A DNA stretch of 64,000 nucleotides from Caryophanales bacterium UBA6259. GTDB taxonomy: Bacteria; Bacillota; Bacilli; Tepidibacillales; Tepidibacillaceae. Position 1 is the stretch's first letter. Every line of letters begins with the position of its first letter. Of the stretch, positions 34,293-43,424 are shown piece after piece. Under the pieces are notes generated by a model. It was not told the DNA's origin. It was given only the letters and a program-made list of their open reading frames with translations, and did not search any database. Location: NCBI GenBank assembly GCA_002441135.1, contig DJVJ01000041.1, positions 1 through 64,000 on the forward strand. The letters run 5' to 3'. The position numbers and the translations under genes are program-made.

Positions 34293-35029
34293 GTATACCT
34301 ATTCTTCAATTAAAGAACATTAAATTAAATAAAAACGGAAAACAGGTCTTAAAAGTAGATCAATTTACTGTTGAAGAAGGAGCAATAATTGGGATTGTTG
34401 GGCCAAATGGTGCGGGTAAAAGTACATTTATGAAAGTGATGGCTTTTTTAGAGGAACCAGATGAGGGAGAAATCTTCTTTCGTGGGATTAATGTGAGTAA
34501 TCAAATTGGAATTGATCAACGCAGACAGATTGCGATGGTTTTTCAGCAACCATTGATGTTAAATACAACAGTCCATAATAATGTCGCCATCAGCTTAAAA
34601 TTAAGAAATAGGCCAAAAAAGGAAATTCAAGAATTGGTCATACATTGGCTAGAACGATTTGGTATTCTTCATTTACAAAACAGAAATGCAAAGACATTGT
34701 CTGGTGGAGAAGCCCAACGAGTTGCTTTAGCAAGAGCAATGATTTCAGAGCCTAAGCTTTTATTTTTGGATGAGCCTTTTACTGCATTAGATTTGCCTAC
34801 AAGAAAAAGGCTATTAGAGGATTTTAGACAGGTGTTAATGGAAACAAAGACTACTACTCTTTTTGTGAGCCATGATTTTCAAGAGGTCAAATTTTTGTGT
34901 AAGGAGATGGCCATGTTATACAAGGGCCACCTCATTGACCGAGCCAAATTTGATGAGATAAATCGTTTACAGCTTCCGGAAGAGCTTGCACAGTTTTTAC
35001 AGGATTGGATGACACCCTTAGCAATATAG
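34289..35029 (+). CDS. tupC: Tungstate ABC transporter ATPase TupC
   Basis: 246 residues, overlapping tupB by four bases. Walker A is GPNGAGKST (residues 38-46), the Q-loop VFQQPLML, the signature LSGGEAQRVALARAM, Walker B LLFLDEPF and the switch His in VSHDF. It powers uptake through TupB. There is no extra C-terminal regulatory (TOBE/Mop) domain, as is usual for TupC and unlike ModC, which supports tungstate. A strong terminator follows at once. Confidence 0.9.
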   Translation: MSIPILQLKNIKLNKNGKQVLKVDQFTVEEGAIIGIVGPNGAGKSTFMKVMAFLEEPDEGEIFFRGINVSNQIGIDQRRQIAMVFQQPLMLNTTVHNNVAISLKLRNRPKKEIQELVIHWLERFGILHLQNRNAKTLSGGEAQRVALARAMISEPKLLFLDEPFTALDLPTRKRLLEDFRQVLMETKTTTLFVSHDFQEVKFLCKEMAMLYKGHLIDRAKFDEINRLQLPEELAQFLQDWMTPLAI

Positions 35030-35035
35030 CAAGAT

Positions 35036-35086
35036 GCCCTCTTTTTGCATTAAGTTATTATAATTTAATGCAAAAGGGGGTTTCTT
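35036..35086 (+). terminator. Intrinsic terminator of the tungstate operon
   Basis: A long stem (CCTCTTTTTGCATTAA paired with TTAATGCAAAAGGGGG, some mismatches) and an 11-base loop, then TTTC. It separates tupC from ptsG. Confidence 0.8.
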
Positions 35087-35160
35087 ATTTAGCTAGAATA
35101 CAGAACTTAAAATGAGGAAAACATAACCTTGATATCCAGTAAAAAGGGGGGACACATAAA

Positions 35161-37209
35161 GTGTTTAAAAAGATATTTGGAGTTTTACAAAAGGTTGGTA
35201 AAGCGCTTATGCTTCCAGTAGCAATTTTACCAGCAGCTGGGTTAATTTTAGCTTTAGGAAATGCTTTTCATAATGAAACATTGTTGCGAAGTATTCCAGC
35301 CTTAGGGGCAGGTTGGTTTCAGCTCATTGCAACTGTTATGGAGCAAGCAGGAGGAATTATTTTCTCTAACCTTTCCCTTTTATTTGCTGTTGGGGTAGCA
35401 GTTGGATTAGCGGGTGGCGATGGTGTTGCAGCACTTGCGGCTATTGTGGGTTATTTAATTATGAATGTAACAATGAGCGTTTTGTTAAGAATTACTCCGG
35501 ATATGCTTGGTGACCCGATGTATGCCAATGTTCTAGGAATACCTACATTACAAACAGGTGTTTTTGGAGGAATTATTGTTGGAATTTTAGCAGCATATTT
35601 GTTTAATCGTTTTTATGAAATTGAACTTCCTCCTTATTTAGGATTTTTTGCAGGGAAACGTTTTGTGCCCATCATTACAGCAGTAAGTGCATTAGGTTTA
35701 GGAATTGTAATGATTTATTTATGGCCACCTATTCAAGGTGGATTAAATACGTTTTCCCATAACATGGTGGATGCCAACCTAACCTTGTCTGCCTTTATAT
35801 TCGGAATCATAGAAAGAGCCTTAATACCATTTGGTTTACATCATATTTTTTATTCTCCTTTCTGGTTTGAGTTTGGTAGCTATGTTAATGCTGCTGGTGA
35901 AGTGATTCGAGGAGACCAAGCAATCTTTTTCCATCAATTAAAGGATGGAGTTCCACTAACAGCAGGTACTTTTATGACTGGTAAATTTCCCTTTATGATG
36001 TTTGGGTTACCAGCAGCTGCTCTTGCGATTTATCATGAAGCTAGACCAGAAAGAAAGAAGTTTGTCGCTGGAATAATGGGTTCTGCTGCATTAACCTCAT
36101 TTTTAACAGGAATTACAGAGCCAATAGAATTCTCCTTTTTATTTGTAGCTCCTGTTTTATTTGCAATACATACCGTTTTTGCCGGTTTCTCTTTTATGTT
36201 AATGCACATTTTAAATGTCAAAATTGGCATGACCTTCTCTGGAGGGGTAATAGATTTTCTGCTTTTTGGAGTATTACAAAACCGAACTGCTTGGTGGTTA
36301 GTTATTCCAGTTGGATTAGCTTTTTCGGTAATTTATTATTTTGGTTTCCGGTTTGCTATTCGAAAATGGAATCTGGCTACACCGGGTCGTGAACAAGAGG
36401 AGGCAAAAGAAGGTGGAGAAGCGAATGTTACAAAAGAGCTTCCTAAAAATGTTTTAGAAGCGTTAGGTGGAAAAGAAAATATTACTCATTTAGATGCATG
36501 TATTACTAGGCTTCGTGTTTCAGTTGCCGATTCTAAAAATGTGAATAAGGATCGTTTAAAGCAGTTAGGTGCATCTGGGGTATTAGAAGTAGGTAATAGC
36601 ATCCAAGCAGTTTTTGGACCAAAATCTGATACGTTAAAGGGACAAATACAACGAATCATGACAGGTCAATCAGCACATGTGGAAGAAAAACGGGCCGAAA
36701 CAGAAGATAAGAAAAGACAGGATATTCCGAAAGAAAATGGTCCAGAAGTAATAGTCGCTCCTATCACGGGAAAAATTATTCCAATCACGGAGGTTCCAGA
36801 CCAAGTCTTTTCACAGAAAATGATGGGGGATGGCTTTGCTATTCATCCGGAATCTGGAACCGTAGTTTCACCGGTAGATGGTACTATTGTGAATATTTTT
36901 CCAACAAAGCATGCAATAGGCATTGAATCCTTAAACGGTTTGGAAATATTAATTCATTTTGGTTTAGATACGGTTAACCTAAAAGGGGAAGGCTTTGAAG
37001 CATTTGTGCAGCAAGGAGACCAAGTTATGCAGGGGCAGAAGTTATTGGAGGTTGATCTTGATTTTGTTCAAAAAAATGCTCCTTACATTATTACACCCAT
37101 TGTTTTTACTAATTTAAAGGATGGCCAATTTGTTCAGATTCTTAAAGAAGGAAAAGTAACCAGTAATGAAAAGGATATTATAAAAATTGCAGAAAAGGAG
37201 CTTGATTAG
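35161..37209 (+). CDS. ptsG: Glucose PTS enzyme IICBA
   Basis: 682 residues from GTG 35161 behind AAGGGGGG. Domain order: membrane IIC (residues 1-400, VGKALMLPVAILPAAGLILA; TEPIEFSFLF sugar-site motif), IIB (425-500, phospho-Cys447 in LDACITRLRV) and IIA (520-680, active His599 in ILIHFGLDTV with partner His584). It imports and phosphorylates glucose using phosphate from HPr. The ptsH and ptsI genes follow, as in Bacillus subtilis. I see no convincing antiterminator (RAT) leader or glcT gene upstream, so control may differ. Confidence 0.93.
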   Translation: MFKKIFGVLQKVGKALMLPVAILPAAGLILALGNAFHNETLLRSIPALGAGWFQLIATVMEQAGGIIFSNLSLLFAVGVAVGLAGGDGVAALAAIVGYLIMNVTMSVLLRITPDMLGDPMYANVLGIPTLQTGVFGGIIVGILAAYLFNRFYEIELPPYLGFFAGKRFVPIITAVSALGLGIVMIYLWPPIQGGLNTFSHNMVDANLTLSAFIFGIIERALIPFGLHHIFYSPFWFEFGSYVNAAGEVIRGDQAIFFHQLKDGVPLTAGTFMTGKFPFMMFGLPAAALAIYHEARPERKKFVAGIMGSAALTSFLTGITEPIEFSFLFVAPVLFAIHTVFAGFSFMLMHILNVKIGMTFSGGVIDFLLFGVLQNRTAWWLVIPVGLAFSVIYYFGFRFAIRKWNLATPGREQEEAKEGGEANVTKELPKNVLEALGGKENITHLDACITRLRVSVADSKNVNKDRLKQLGASGVLEVGNSIQAVFGPKSDTLKGQIQRIMTGQSAHVEEKRAETEDKKRQDIPKENGPEVIVAPITGKIIPITEVPDQVFSQKMMGDGFAIHPESGTVVSPVDGTIVNIFPTKHAIGIESLNGLEILIHFGLDTVNLKGEGFEAFVQQGDQVMQGQKLLEVDLDFVQKNAPYIITPIVFTNLKDGQFVQILKEGKVTSNEKDIIKIAEKELD

Positions 37210-37210
37210 T

Positions 37211-37477
37211 ATGGTGGAAAAAACATTTAAAATTTTAAGTGGTGCAGGTATTCATGCTAGACCAGCAACCTTATTAGTGAATGCGGCAGGAAAATTCCAA
37301 GCCGATATCCAATTAGAATATAATGAGAAAAAAGTCAATTTGAAATCGATTATGGGTGTCATGTCTTTAGGCATAAAAGAAGGATCAATGGTAAAAATCA
37401 TTGCTGACGGAAAAGACGAAGATGAAGCTATCAGTGCACTTGAAGAAATAATGAAAAAAGAAGGGCTTGGAGAGTAA
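37211..37477 (+). CDS. ptsH: Phosphocarrier protein HPr
   Basis: 88 residues, ATG one base after the ptsG stop with AAGGAG in the ptsG end. His15 (GAGIHARPAT) accepts phosphate from enzyme I. Ser46 (NLKSIMGVMSLG) is the HPr-kinase site used in catabolite repression by Firmicutes. Both regulatory residues are intact. The stop overlaps the ptsI start by one base. Confidence 0.97.
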   Translation: MVEKTFKILSGAGIHARPATLLVNAAGKFQADIQLEYNEKKVNLKSIMGVMSLGIKEGSMVKIIADGKDEDEAISALEEIMKKEGLGE

Positions 37478-39198
37478 TGTCAAAAATCATTCAAGGAATC
37501 GCTGCTGCAAAAGGATATGCGATAGCAAAAGCCTATTTACTATCAGAACCAGAATATACAATTGAAAAAAAGGAAATTACAGATAGAGAAACTGAGATGA
37601 GAAGGTTAGACTTAGCCTTAGACAAGGCTAAAAGTGAGCTTGAAGCTATAAGAGAATCAACAAGAGCACAGCTAGGTGATGATAAAGCAGAAATCTTTTC
37701 CGCACATTTACTGGTGCTTCATGATCCTGAGCTTGTAAATCCAATCAAGGACAAAATAATCAGTGAAAACCTCAATGCTGAGTTTGCTTTAGAACAAGTG
37801 GCAGGAATGTTTATCGAAATGTTTGAGCAGATGGATAATGACTATATGAAGGAACGTGCTGCAGATATCAGGGATGTGACAAAAAGAGTATTGTTTCATT
37901 TATTAGGGATAGAATATGTAAACCCAAGCAATATCATGGAAGAAGCGATTATTATCGCAAAAGATTTAACCCCTTCAGATACTGCACAACTAAACAAAAC
38001 CTATGTAAAAGGCTTTGCGACCGATATTGGGGGAAGAACATCTCATTCTGCGATTATGGCTCGTTCTTTAGAAATACCGGCGATCGTAGGAACAAAGAAC
38101 AGTACACTAGAGATTAAGCAGGGAGATATAGTAATTATTGATGGTATTGATGGACAACTTATTGTTAATCCTTCTTCCGAAGAAATAGAGAAATATAGAC
38201 AAAAACAAGAACAATTTGAACAGAAAAAGGCGGAATTAGCAACCTTAGTTAAACAACCCACAATTACGATAGATCAACATCAGGTTGAACTTGCAGCGAA
38301 CATTGGAACTCCAAAAGATGTAGAGTCGTTAATTGCGAATGGAGGAGAAGGAGTAGGGCTATATCGAACAGAATTCCTTTATATGGGGAGAGATAATTTA
38401 CCTACAGAAGAGGAACAATTTATTGCTTATAAAACCGTTTTAGAAAAATTGAATGGCAAGCCAGTAGTGGTAAGAACCTTAGATATTGGCGGAGACAAAG
38501 AATTAAGCTATTTAGAGTTACCAAAGGAGCTTAATCCTTTTCTTGGTTTTAGGGCAATCCGTTTAACATTAGAAAAGCAAGAAATCTTTAGAACTCAGCT
38601 TCGCGCATTACTTCGGGCAAGTATTTACGGTAATCTCAAGGTTATGTTTCCGATGATTGCTACACTTGATGAGTTTAGAGCAGCTAAACAGGTTTTATTA
38701 GAAGAAAAGAAAAATCTCTTAAATCAAGGTATAGAAGTAGCAGAAAAAATAGAGATTGGAATGATGGTGGAAATTCCTTCATCCGCTGTCATGGCGAATC
38801 AGTTCGCAAAAGAGGTTGATTTCTTTAGCGTTGGAACCAATGATTTGATTCAATATACCATGGCCGCAGATCGAATGAATGAAAAAGTTTCGTATCTTTA
38901 CCAGCCTTATAATCCAGCAATATTACGTCTTGTAGATATGGTCATCAAAGCTGCTCATCAAGAAGGAAAATGGGCAGGAATGTGTGGAGAGATGGCGGGA
39001 GATTCCATCGCTATCCCTATTTTACTTGGGCTGGGCTTAGATGAGTTTAGTATGAGTGCGACTTCGATACTGCCTGCAAGGAGTCAAATCAGAAAATTAT
39101 CGAAAATTCAAGCAGAGGAAGCGGCAAAACATGTACTTACATTGGCTACATCCAATGAAGTAGAAACCTATATTAAAGAAAAGTTTCAAATTCAATAA
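37477..39198 (+). CDS. ptsI: PTS enzyme I
   Basis: 573 residues, overlapping ptsH by one base. It transfers phosphate from phosphoenolpyruvate to HPr. The swivelling domain carries His190 (GGRTSHSAIMARSLEIPAIVG region). The PEP-binding barrel shows GVGLYRTEFLYMGR, RTLDIGGDKEL, FFSVGTNDLIQYTMAADR and the Cys-containing GMCGEMAGD. Length is standard. A symmetrical terminator follows that also serves the converging small gene. Confidence 0.96.
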   Translation: MSKIIQGIAAAKGYAIAKAYLLSEPEYTIEKKEITDRETEMRRLDLALDKAKSELEAIRESTRAQLGDDKAEIFSAHLLVLHDPELVNPIKDKIISENLNAEFALEQVAGMFIEMFEQMDNDYMKERAADIRDVTKRVLFHLLGIEYVNPSNIMEEAIIIAKDLTPSDTAQLNKTYVKGFATDIGGRTSHSAIMARSLEIPAIVGTKNSTLEIKQGDIVIIDGIDGQLIVNPSSEEIEKYRQKQEQFEQKKAELATLVKQPTITIDQHQVELAANIGTPKDVESLIANGGEGVGLYRTEFLYMGRDNLPTEEEQFIAYKTVLEKLNGKPVVVRTLDIGGDKELSYLELPKELNPFLGFRAIRLTLEKQEIFRTQLRALLRASIYGNLKVMFPMIATLDEFRAAKQVLLEEKKNLLNQGIEVAEKIEIGMMVEIPSSAVMANQFAKEVDFFSVGTNDLIQYTMAADRMNEKVSYLYQPYNPAILRLVDMVIKAAHQEGKWAGMCGEMAGDSIAIPILLGLGLDEFSMSATSILPARSQIRKLSKIQAEEAAKHVLTLATSNEVETYIKEKFQIQ

Positions 39199-39223
39199 AA
39201 AACCCCCATTACTGGGGGTTTTT
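39197..39223 (+). terminator. Bidirectional terminator after ptsI
   Basis: AAAACCCCC/GGGGGTTTTT stem with a six-base loop; A and T runs flank both sides. The right arm contains the last codons of the opposite-strand gene. Confidence 0.85.
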
Positions 39224-39358
39224 GGATTCTACAGTGCATTCTCCATTAAAATGTTTTTCCCATTCATTTGGTTGGTGGTAAGATATGTATTGATGACAGT
39301 TAATACATATCATGTTTTGACCATCTTCATCAAATGGAACCCAAGAATGCTTGGCCAT
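39209..39358 (-). CDS. Small Cys/His protein, probable zinc-binding
   Basis: 49 residues from ATG 39358 with AGGAGG upstream. CINCHQYISYHQ and a later C in NGECTV, together with two further His (AKHSW, KHFNGE), make a likely zinc knuckle. It is cytoplasmic and of unknown function. Its 3' end lies inside the ptsI terminator; it diverges from the flavoprotein gene at 39453. Confidence 0.55.
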   Translation of the reverse strand: MAKHSWVPFDEDGQNMICINCHQYISYHQPNEWEKHFNGECTVESKNPQ

Positions 39359-39452
39359 TTTTAATCCTCCTTTATAAGGCTTATTGGGAAATCCTTTAAC
39401 GTTATTATTATTTCCTATTATATACAAAATATTTTTGAAAGCAGGTTGTGTA

Positions 39453-40715
39453 ATGTATGATGTGATTGTTATTGGTGGAGGTCCAGCTGGTTTAATGGCA
39501 GCCATCGCTGCTGCAGAGCAGAACGTAAAAGTAATTCTAATTGAAAAAGGAGATAAATTAGGTCGGAAACTAGCAATCTCCGGAGGTGGACGTTGTAATG
39601 TCACGAATAAACGGCCGATTGCGGAATTAATCCAACATATCCCTGGAAATGGTCGTTTTTTATATAGTGCTTTTTCTATTTTTAATAATGAAGATATCAT
39701 TCTTTTTTTTGAAAGACTAGGAATCAAGCTGAAGGAAGAAGACCGTGGGCGGATGTTCCCGATTAGCGATAAAGCAGAAACAGTGGTAAATGTACTAATC
39801 CATAGATTAAGTAAACTGAATGTGGAAATTAAAAAGAATAGTCCAGTCAAAACGATTCAATATGATAAAGACGATTATCACACAGTTGAATTAACAAATG
39901 GAGACAAAATTAGAGGTAAGTCTGTGATAATTGCGGTTGGCGGCAAAAGTGTACCACAGACAGGTTCGACTGGTGATGGATATGCTTGGGCAAAAAAAGC
40001 AGACCATACCATAACTGATTTATATCCAACAGAAGTTCCTATTACCTCAAAGGAACTCTTTATTAGACAAAAAGTTTTACAAGGATTGTCTTTAAGAGAT
40101 ATTGAAATATCTGTTTTAAATGAAAAAGGGAAGGTTATTGTATCTCATCAATTAGATATGATTTTCACACATTTTGGGATTAGTGGACCTGCCGCATTAC
40201 GTTGTAGTCAGTTTGTAGTTAAACAGTTAAAAAAAGCAAAGAATCAAAGAGTAGAGATGAAGCTAGATCTATTTCCTGATAAAAAGGAAGATCAAGTTTA
40301 TCAGGAGATAACAGAAAGACTTCAAAAAGAACCGAAAAAGGCAGTCAAAAATGCATTGAAAGGTTATATACCAGAAAGATATTTACATTTTCTTCTTGAA
40401 AAAGCTACAATTCCCCAGGAAATGAGTTTTGAACATCTAAAAAAGGAACGAATTCGACAACTAGCACAATTGATAAAGAGCTTTGTATTTAAAGTAGATG
40501 GAACATTATCCATCGAACAGGCCTTTGTAACTGGTGGCGGTGTATCAGTAAAGGAAATTGATCCTAAAACAATGGAAAGTAAATTACGAAGACAATTATT
40601 CTTCGCTGGAGAAATACTTGATTTACATGGCTATACAGGAGGATACAATATAACCGTTGCATTTGTAACAGGACATATTGCAGGAAAGAATGCAGCACAA
40701 GTGGTAAAAGGATAA
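39453..40715 (+). CDS. ytfP: FAD-dependent oxidoreductase, HI0933/YtfP family
   Basis: Start at ATG 39453, giving 420 residues, the usual family length. The FAD-binding Rossmann motif is VIVIGGGPAGLMAAIAAAEQ, followed by the family signature GRKLAISGGGRCNVTNKRP and a second FAD contact near the end (FAGEILDLHGYTGGYNITVA). Members are flavoproteins of poorly defined substrate (BaiN-like or aminoacetone-oxidase-like labels in databases). It is monocistronic or co-transcribed with the hydrolase downstream. Confidence 0.88.
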   Translation: MYDVIVIGGGPAGLMAAIAAAEQNVKVILIEKGDKLGRKLAISGGGRCNVTNKRPIAELIQHIPGNGRFLYSAFSIFNNEDIILFFERLGIKLKEEDRGRMFPISDKAETVVNVLIHRLSKLNVEIKKNSPVKTIQYDKDDYHTVELTNGDKIRGKSVIIAVGGKSVPQTGSTGDGYAWAKKADHTITDLYPTEVPITSKELFIRQKVLQGLSLRDIEISVLNEKGKVIVSHQLDMIFTHFGISGPAALRCSQFVVKQLKKAKNQRVEMKLDLFPDKKEDQVYQEITERLQKEPKKAVKNALKGYIPERYLHFLLEKATIPQEMSFEHLKKERIRQLAQLIKSFVFKVDGTLSIEQAFVTGGGVSVKEIDPKTMESKLRRQLFFAGEILDLHGYTGGYNITVAFVTGHIAGKNAAQVVKG

Positions 40716-40789
40716 AAGGTTAATGAAAAATGTGCAAAGATTAGGGAAAACTAAGGTAAGCTAATAATTAAAAATACAGGAGATAGAGC

Positions 40790-41569
40790 ATGCCATTTGC
40801 AGAAATTAATCACACAAACCTTTTTTTTAGAGCTACCGGTAAAGGTATTCCTATTATATTAATTCATCCTCCACTTTTAACAAAAGAGAATTTTTTTTAT
40901 CAGCAAGAAAATTTATCAGAATTTTTTCGAATCATCACCTTTGATATTAGGGGTCATGGAGATAGTAAACCGACCGATGAAGAAATCACCTATTCTTTAA
41001 TTGTAAAGGATATTATTGCTCTAATGAATCATTTAGAAATTGAAAAAGCCTTTATTGGGGGATATTCAACAGGAGCTTCTATTGCATTTGAAGCCATTTT
41101 GAATTATCCAGAACGGTTTCTAGGAGGAATTATCATTGGAGGAATGTCAGAAGCAAGTGGATTAATACTTAGAAATGAAATTAAAATAGGAATAGCCATA
41201 ACAAAGTATAGATGGAAGAGACTAATTGCACATACCATCTCTAAAAGTAATGCAAACAATAAGGTAATGTATCAGCGGCTATACCAGGATGCTATGAAGG
41301 GCGATATTGCTCATTGGCATCAGTACTATAAATGTAGCTTATTTTATAATTGTACTAATCGCTTAAATGAAATTAAGCAGCCTATGTTATTAATTTATGG
41401 AAAGACCAACTTTATGTTTTATCCATATGCAAATATTCTGAAAAATGGATTGCTAAATCATAGCCTATATATGATTGATGGGAAAGATCATCAATTACCA
41501 ACAAAAGCTGCAGAAAAGACGAATCAAGTGATTCAAAATTGGCTAAAAAAAATCTGTAATACAACATAA
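40790..41569 (+). CDS. Alpha/beta hydrolase
   Basis: 259 residues behind AGGAGATAG. The oxyanion HP motif is LIHPPLL; DIRGHGDSKP is the typical loop; the nucleophile elbow is GGYSTGAS (Ser near residue 97), and the C-terminal catalytic His is in GKDHQLP. The strand that usually ends GxxD reads IYGKTNFMFY, so the canonical acid is Asn or is placed elsewhere. Substrate unknown. Confidence 0.8.
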   Translation: MPFAEINHTNLFFRATGKGIPIILIHPPLLTKENFFYQQENLSEFFRIITFDIRGHGDSKPTDEEITYSLIVKDIIALMNHLEIEKAFIGGYSTGASIAFEAILNYPERFLGGIIIGGMSEASGLILRNEIKIGIAITKYRWKRLIAHTISKSNANNKVMYQRLYQDAMKGDIAHWHQYYKCSLFYNCTNRLNEIKQPMLLIYGKTNFMFYPYANILKNGLLNHSLYMIDGKDHQLPTKAAEKTNQVIQNWLKKICNTT

Positions 41570-41633
41570 AAACCGTGTTATAATGGTAGTACTTTTAAAT
41601 AAGTTTAATCTATGAAATTTATAAGAGGACATT

Positions 41634-43379
41634 ATGAAGATAAAAGAAAAACACGGCTTTTATTATCCAAAATTAGTATTTTTGTTCGTTTTTGTTTATG
41701 TAACAATTAGTTTATTTTCTATCATATATTTTTTAAATAATTTAAATTCACTTCAGATGGAATATTTGTTCCCAATTATTTTACTATTGGTGATAAAATA
41801 TTTTCCAATTGTCTATAACAACCAAAATAATAATTATACTTTGCTTTCTTTTGCATTTCCAATTGTTATTGTCTACGGGATTATACCAATCATAATTACA
41901 AATTTAATTGGATTCATCTTTCCGCAGAAAAATAGTAATAAACTATTAATTAAACGTTTGTATAATAGTTCTAAACAAATAATTGGAGCTACTGCAGTTT
42001 ATTTAGTATTTAACAATGTGTTATTTAATGAATATCTTCACATAACAATTTTAATTATATTGAGTGCTTTTATATTTTCCTTAAATGATTCAGGTAGTCT
42101 TGCAATAATATTATATTTGGATAAAAAATATAATTTTATAAAAAAACAGCTTCCTAGCATATTAGAAATACTAGTTTCTAATATTTTAAATGGTATTGTA
42201 ACCTTTTATTTATATGCCGAAATTGGTGTATATGGTTTTTTAGTAGCCCTTCTATATGCCATCTTTTTATCTTTAGGAGTGCAATACCAGTTTGCATATT
42301 CTCAACAAAAAAACGAATTACATAAAACCGAACAAAGCGCTCAAGCCATCCTAGATACGATTGATTATGGTGTAATTACCTTTGATTTAGATGCTCATAT
42401 TACAAGTGCGAATCCAATTGCACTTCAATTCCTAAAACAGTTAAATCCTGACCCTATTGGAAAAAAGGTAGAGGAATTGAAGCCATTTTATTCTAAAGAA
42501 ATCTATCAGTTTGTGCTTCAAACGATGGAAACGAAAAAGGTCTATCAGCAAAAGAATGTACCAACTTTTGTATGGCATGAACAAGGTTATTATGATATTC
42601 ACACTTATCCAATGAAAGATACGTCTGGTAAAATTCAAGGTGTTTTACTTTTGTATAGGAATGTAACTGAAGAGCAGTTTCTAAAACGACAATTTGTTGA
42701 GGCAGATAAGCTTACTCGTTTAGGGCAAATTGCAGCGTCCAAGGTTCATGAAATAAGAAACCCATTGACCACCGTTCGAGGTTATCTTCAATTTTTAAGA
42801 AGTAAGATAATGAAGGGGGAGGAAGTAAAGATAACCTCCTTTGACGTAGCCATTCAAGAGATTGATCGAACCAATGAGTTAATTAGTTCTCTACTAATCT
42901 TATCAAGACATACGAATGAAAAAGAAAGAATACTGGATTTAAGGTTCATATTAATTGAACTTATTCAACTATTTAAATTTCAGCTAGATTCAAAAAATAT
43001 TCAGCTAGAATATCAGCTTGATGAAGAATTAATGGTCTTAGGAAATGAAAATAATCTGAAGCAAATTTTTATTAACCTTATAATTAATGCAATTGATGCA
43101 GTAGAAGTAAATCATCCAAGTAAAGGTAAAAAAATCAAAATCTTTGCTAAGAAATTGGATAAGCAAGTTATTATTGCATTAGCGGATAATGGCGTTGGTA
43201 TTCCTGAAAAAGATCTTCAGAAATTAAATCTTCCTTTTTTCAGTACGAAAAATGAAGGAACTGGATTAGGATTATATGTAACTTATCAATTAATTGAAGA
43301 ACATCATGGAACGATTTCAGTGAATAGTATAGTTGATAGTGGAACAGACATCACTATTTGTTTTCCATTACAAACCTAA
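41634..43379 (+). CDS. Sporulation-type sensor histidine kinase
   Basis: 581 residues from ATG 41634 behind AAGAGGAC. The first 220 residues hold about six transmembrane helices. A PAS domain (ILDTIDYGVITFDLDAHITS) covers residues 235-345. The HisKA helix has His372 in KVHEIRNPLTTVRGYLQF, and the HATPase domain shows NLIINAIDAV, ADNGVGIP and GTGLGLYV. The architecture and HEIRNPLT box resemble KinB/KinC-class kinases that feed the Spo0A phosphorelay. No response regulator is adjacent, typical for orphan sporulation kinases. Confidence 0.85.
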   Translation: MKIKEKHGFYYPKLVFLFVFVYVTISLFSIIYFLNNLNSLQMEYLFPIILLLVIKYFPIVYNNQNNNYTLLSFAFPIVIVYGIIPIIITNLIGFIFPQKNSNKLLIKRLYNSSKQIIGATAVYLVFNNVLFNEYLHITILIILSAFIFSLNDSGSLAIILYLDKKYNFIKKQLPSILEILVSNILNGIVTFYLYAEIGVYGFLVALLYAIFLSLGVQYQFAYSQQKNELHKTEQSAQAILDTIDYGVITFDLDAHITSANPIALQFLKQLNPDPIGKKVEELKPFYSKEIYQFVLQTMETKKVYQQKNVPTFVWHEQGYYDIHTYPMKDTSGKIQGVLLLYRNVTEEQFLKRQFVEADKLTRLGQIAASKVHEIRNPLTTVRGYLQFLRSKIMKGEEVKITSFDVAIQEIDRTNELISSLLILSRHTNEKERILDLRFILIELIQLFKFQLDSKNIQLEYQLDEELMVLGNENNLKQIFINLIINAIDAVEVNHPSKGKKIKIFAKKLDKQVIIALADNGVGIPEKDLQKLNLPFFSTKNEGTGLGLYVTYQLIEEHHGTISVNSIVDSGTDITICFPLQT

Positions 43380-43388
43380 ATATAATAT

Positions 43389-43424
43389 AAAAGCACAATT
43401 CTATGTAAGCGAGAGAATTGTGCT
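43389..43424. terminator. Bidirectional terminator
   Basis: AAAGCACAATTCT/AGAATTGTGCTTT, a perfect 13-base stem, lies between the converging kinase and germination genes, with A and T runs on both sides. Confidence 0.85.

Noticed and set aside
35087..35160. GlcT antiterminator (RAT) site before ptsG
   Set aside because: The 74 bases contain no hairpin overlapping a terminator and no glcT gene is nearby; the only hairpin is the tupC terminator.
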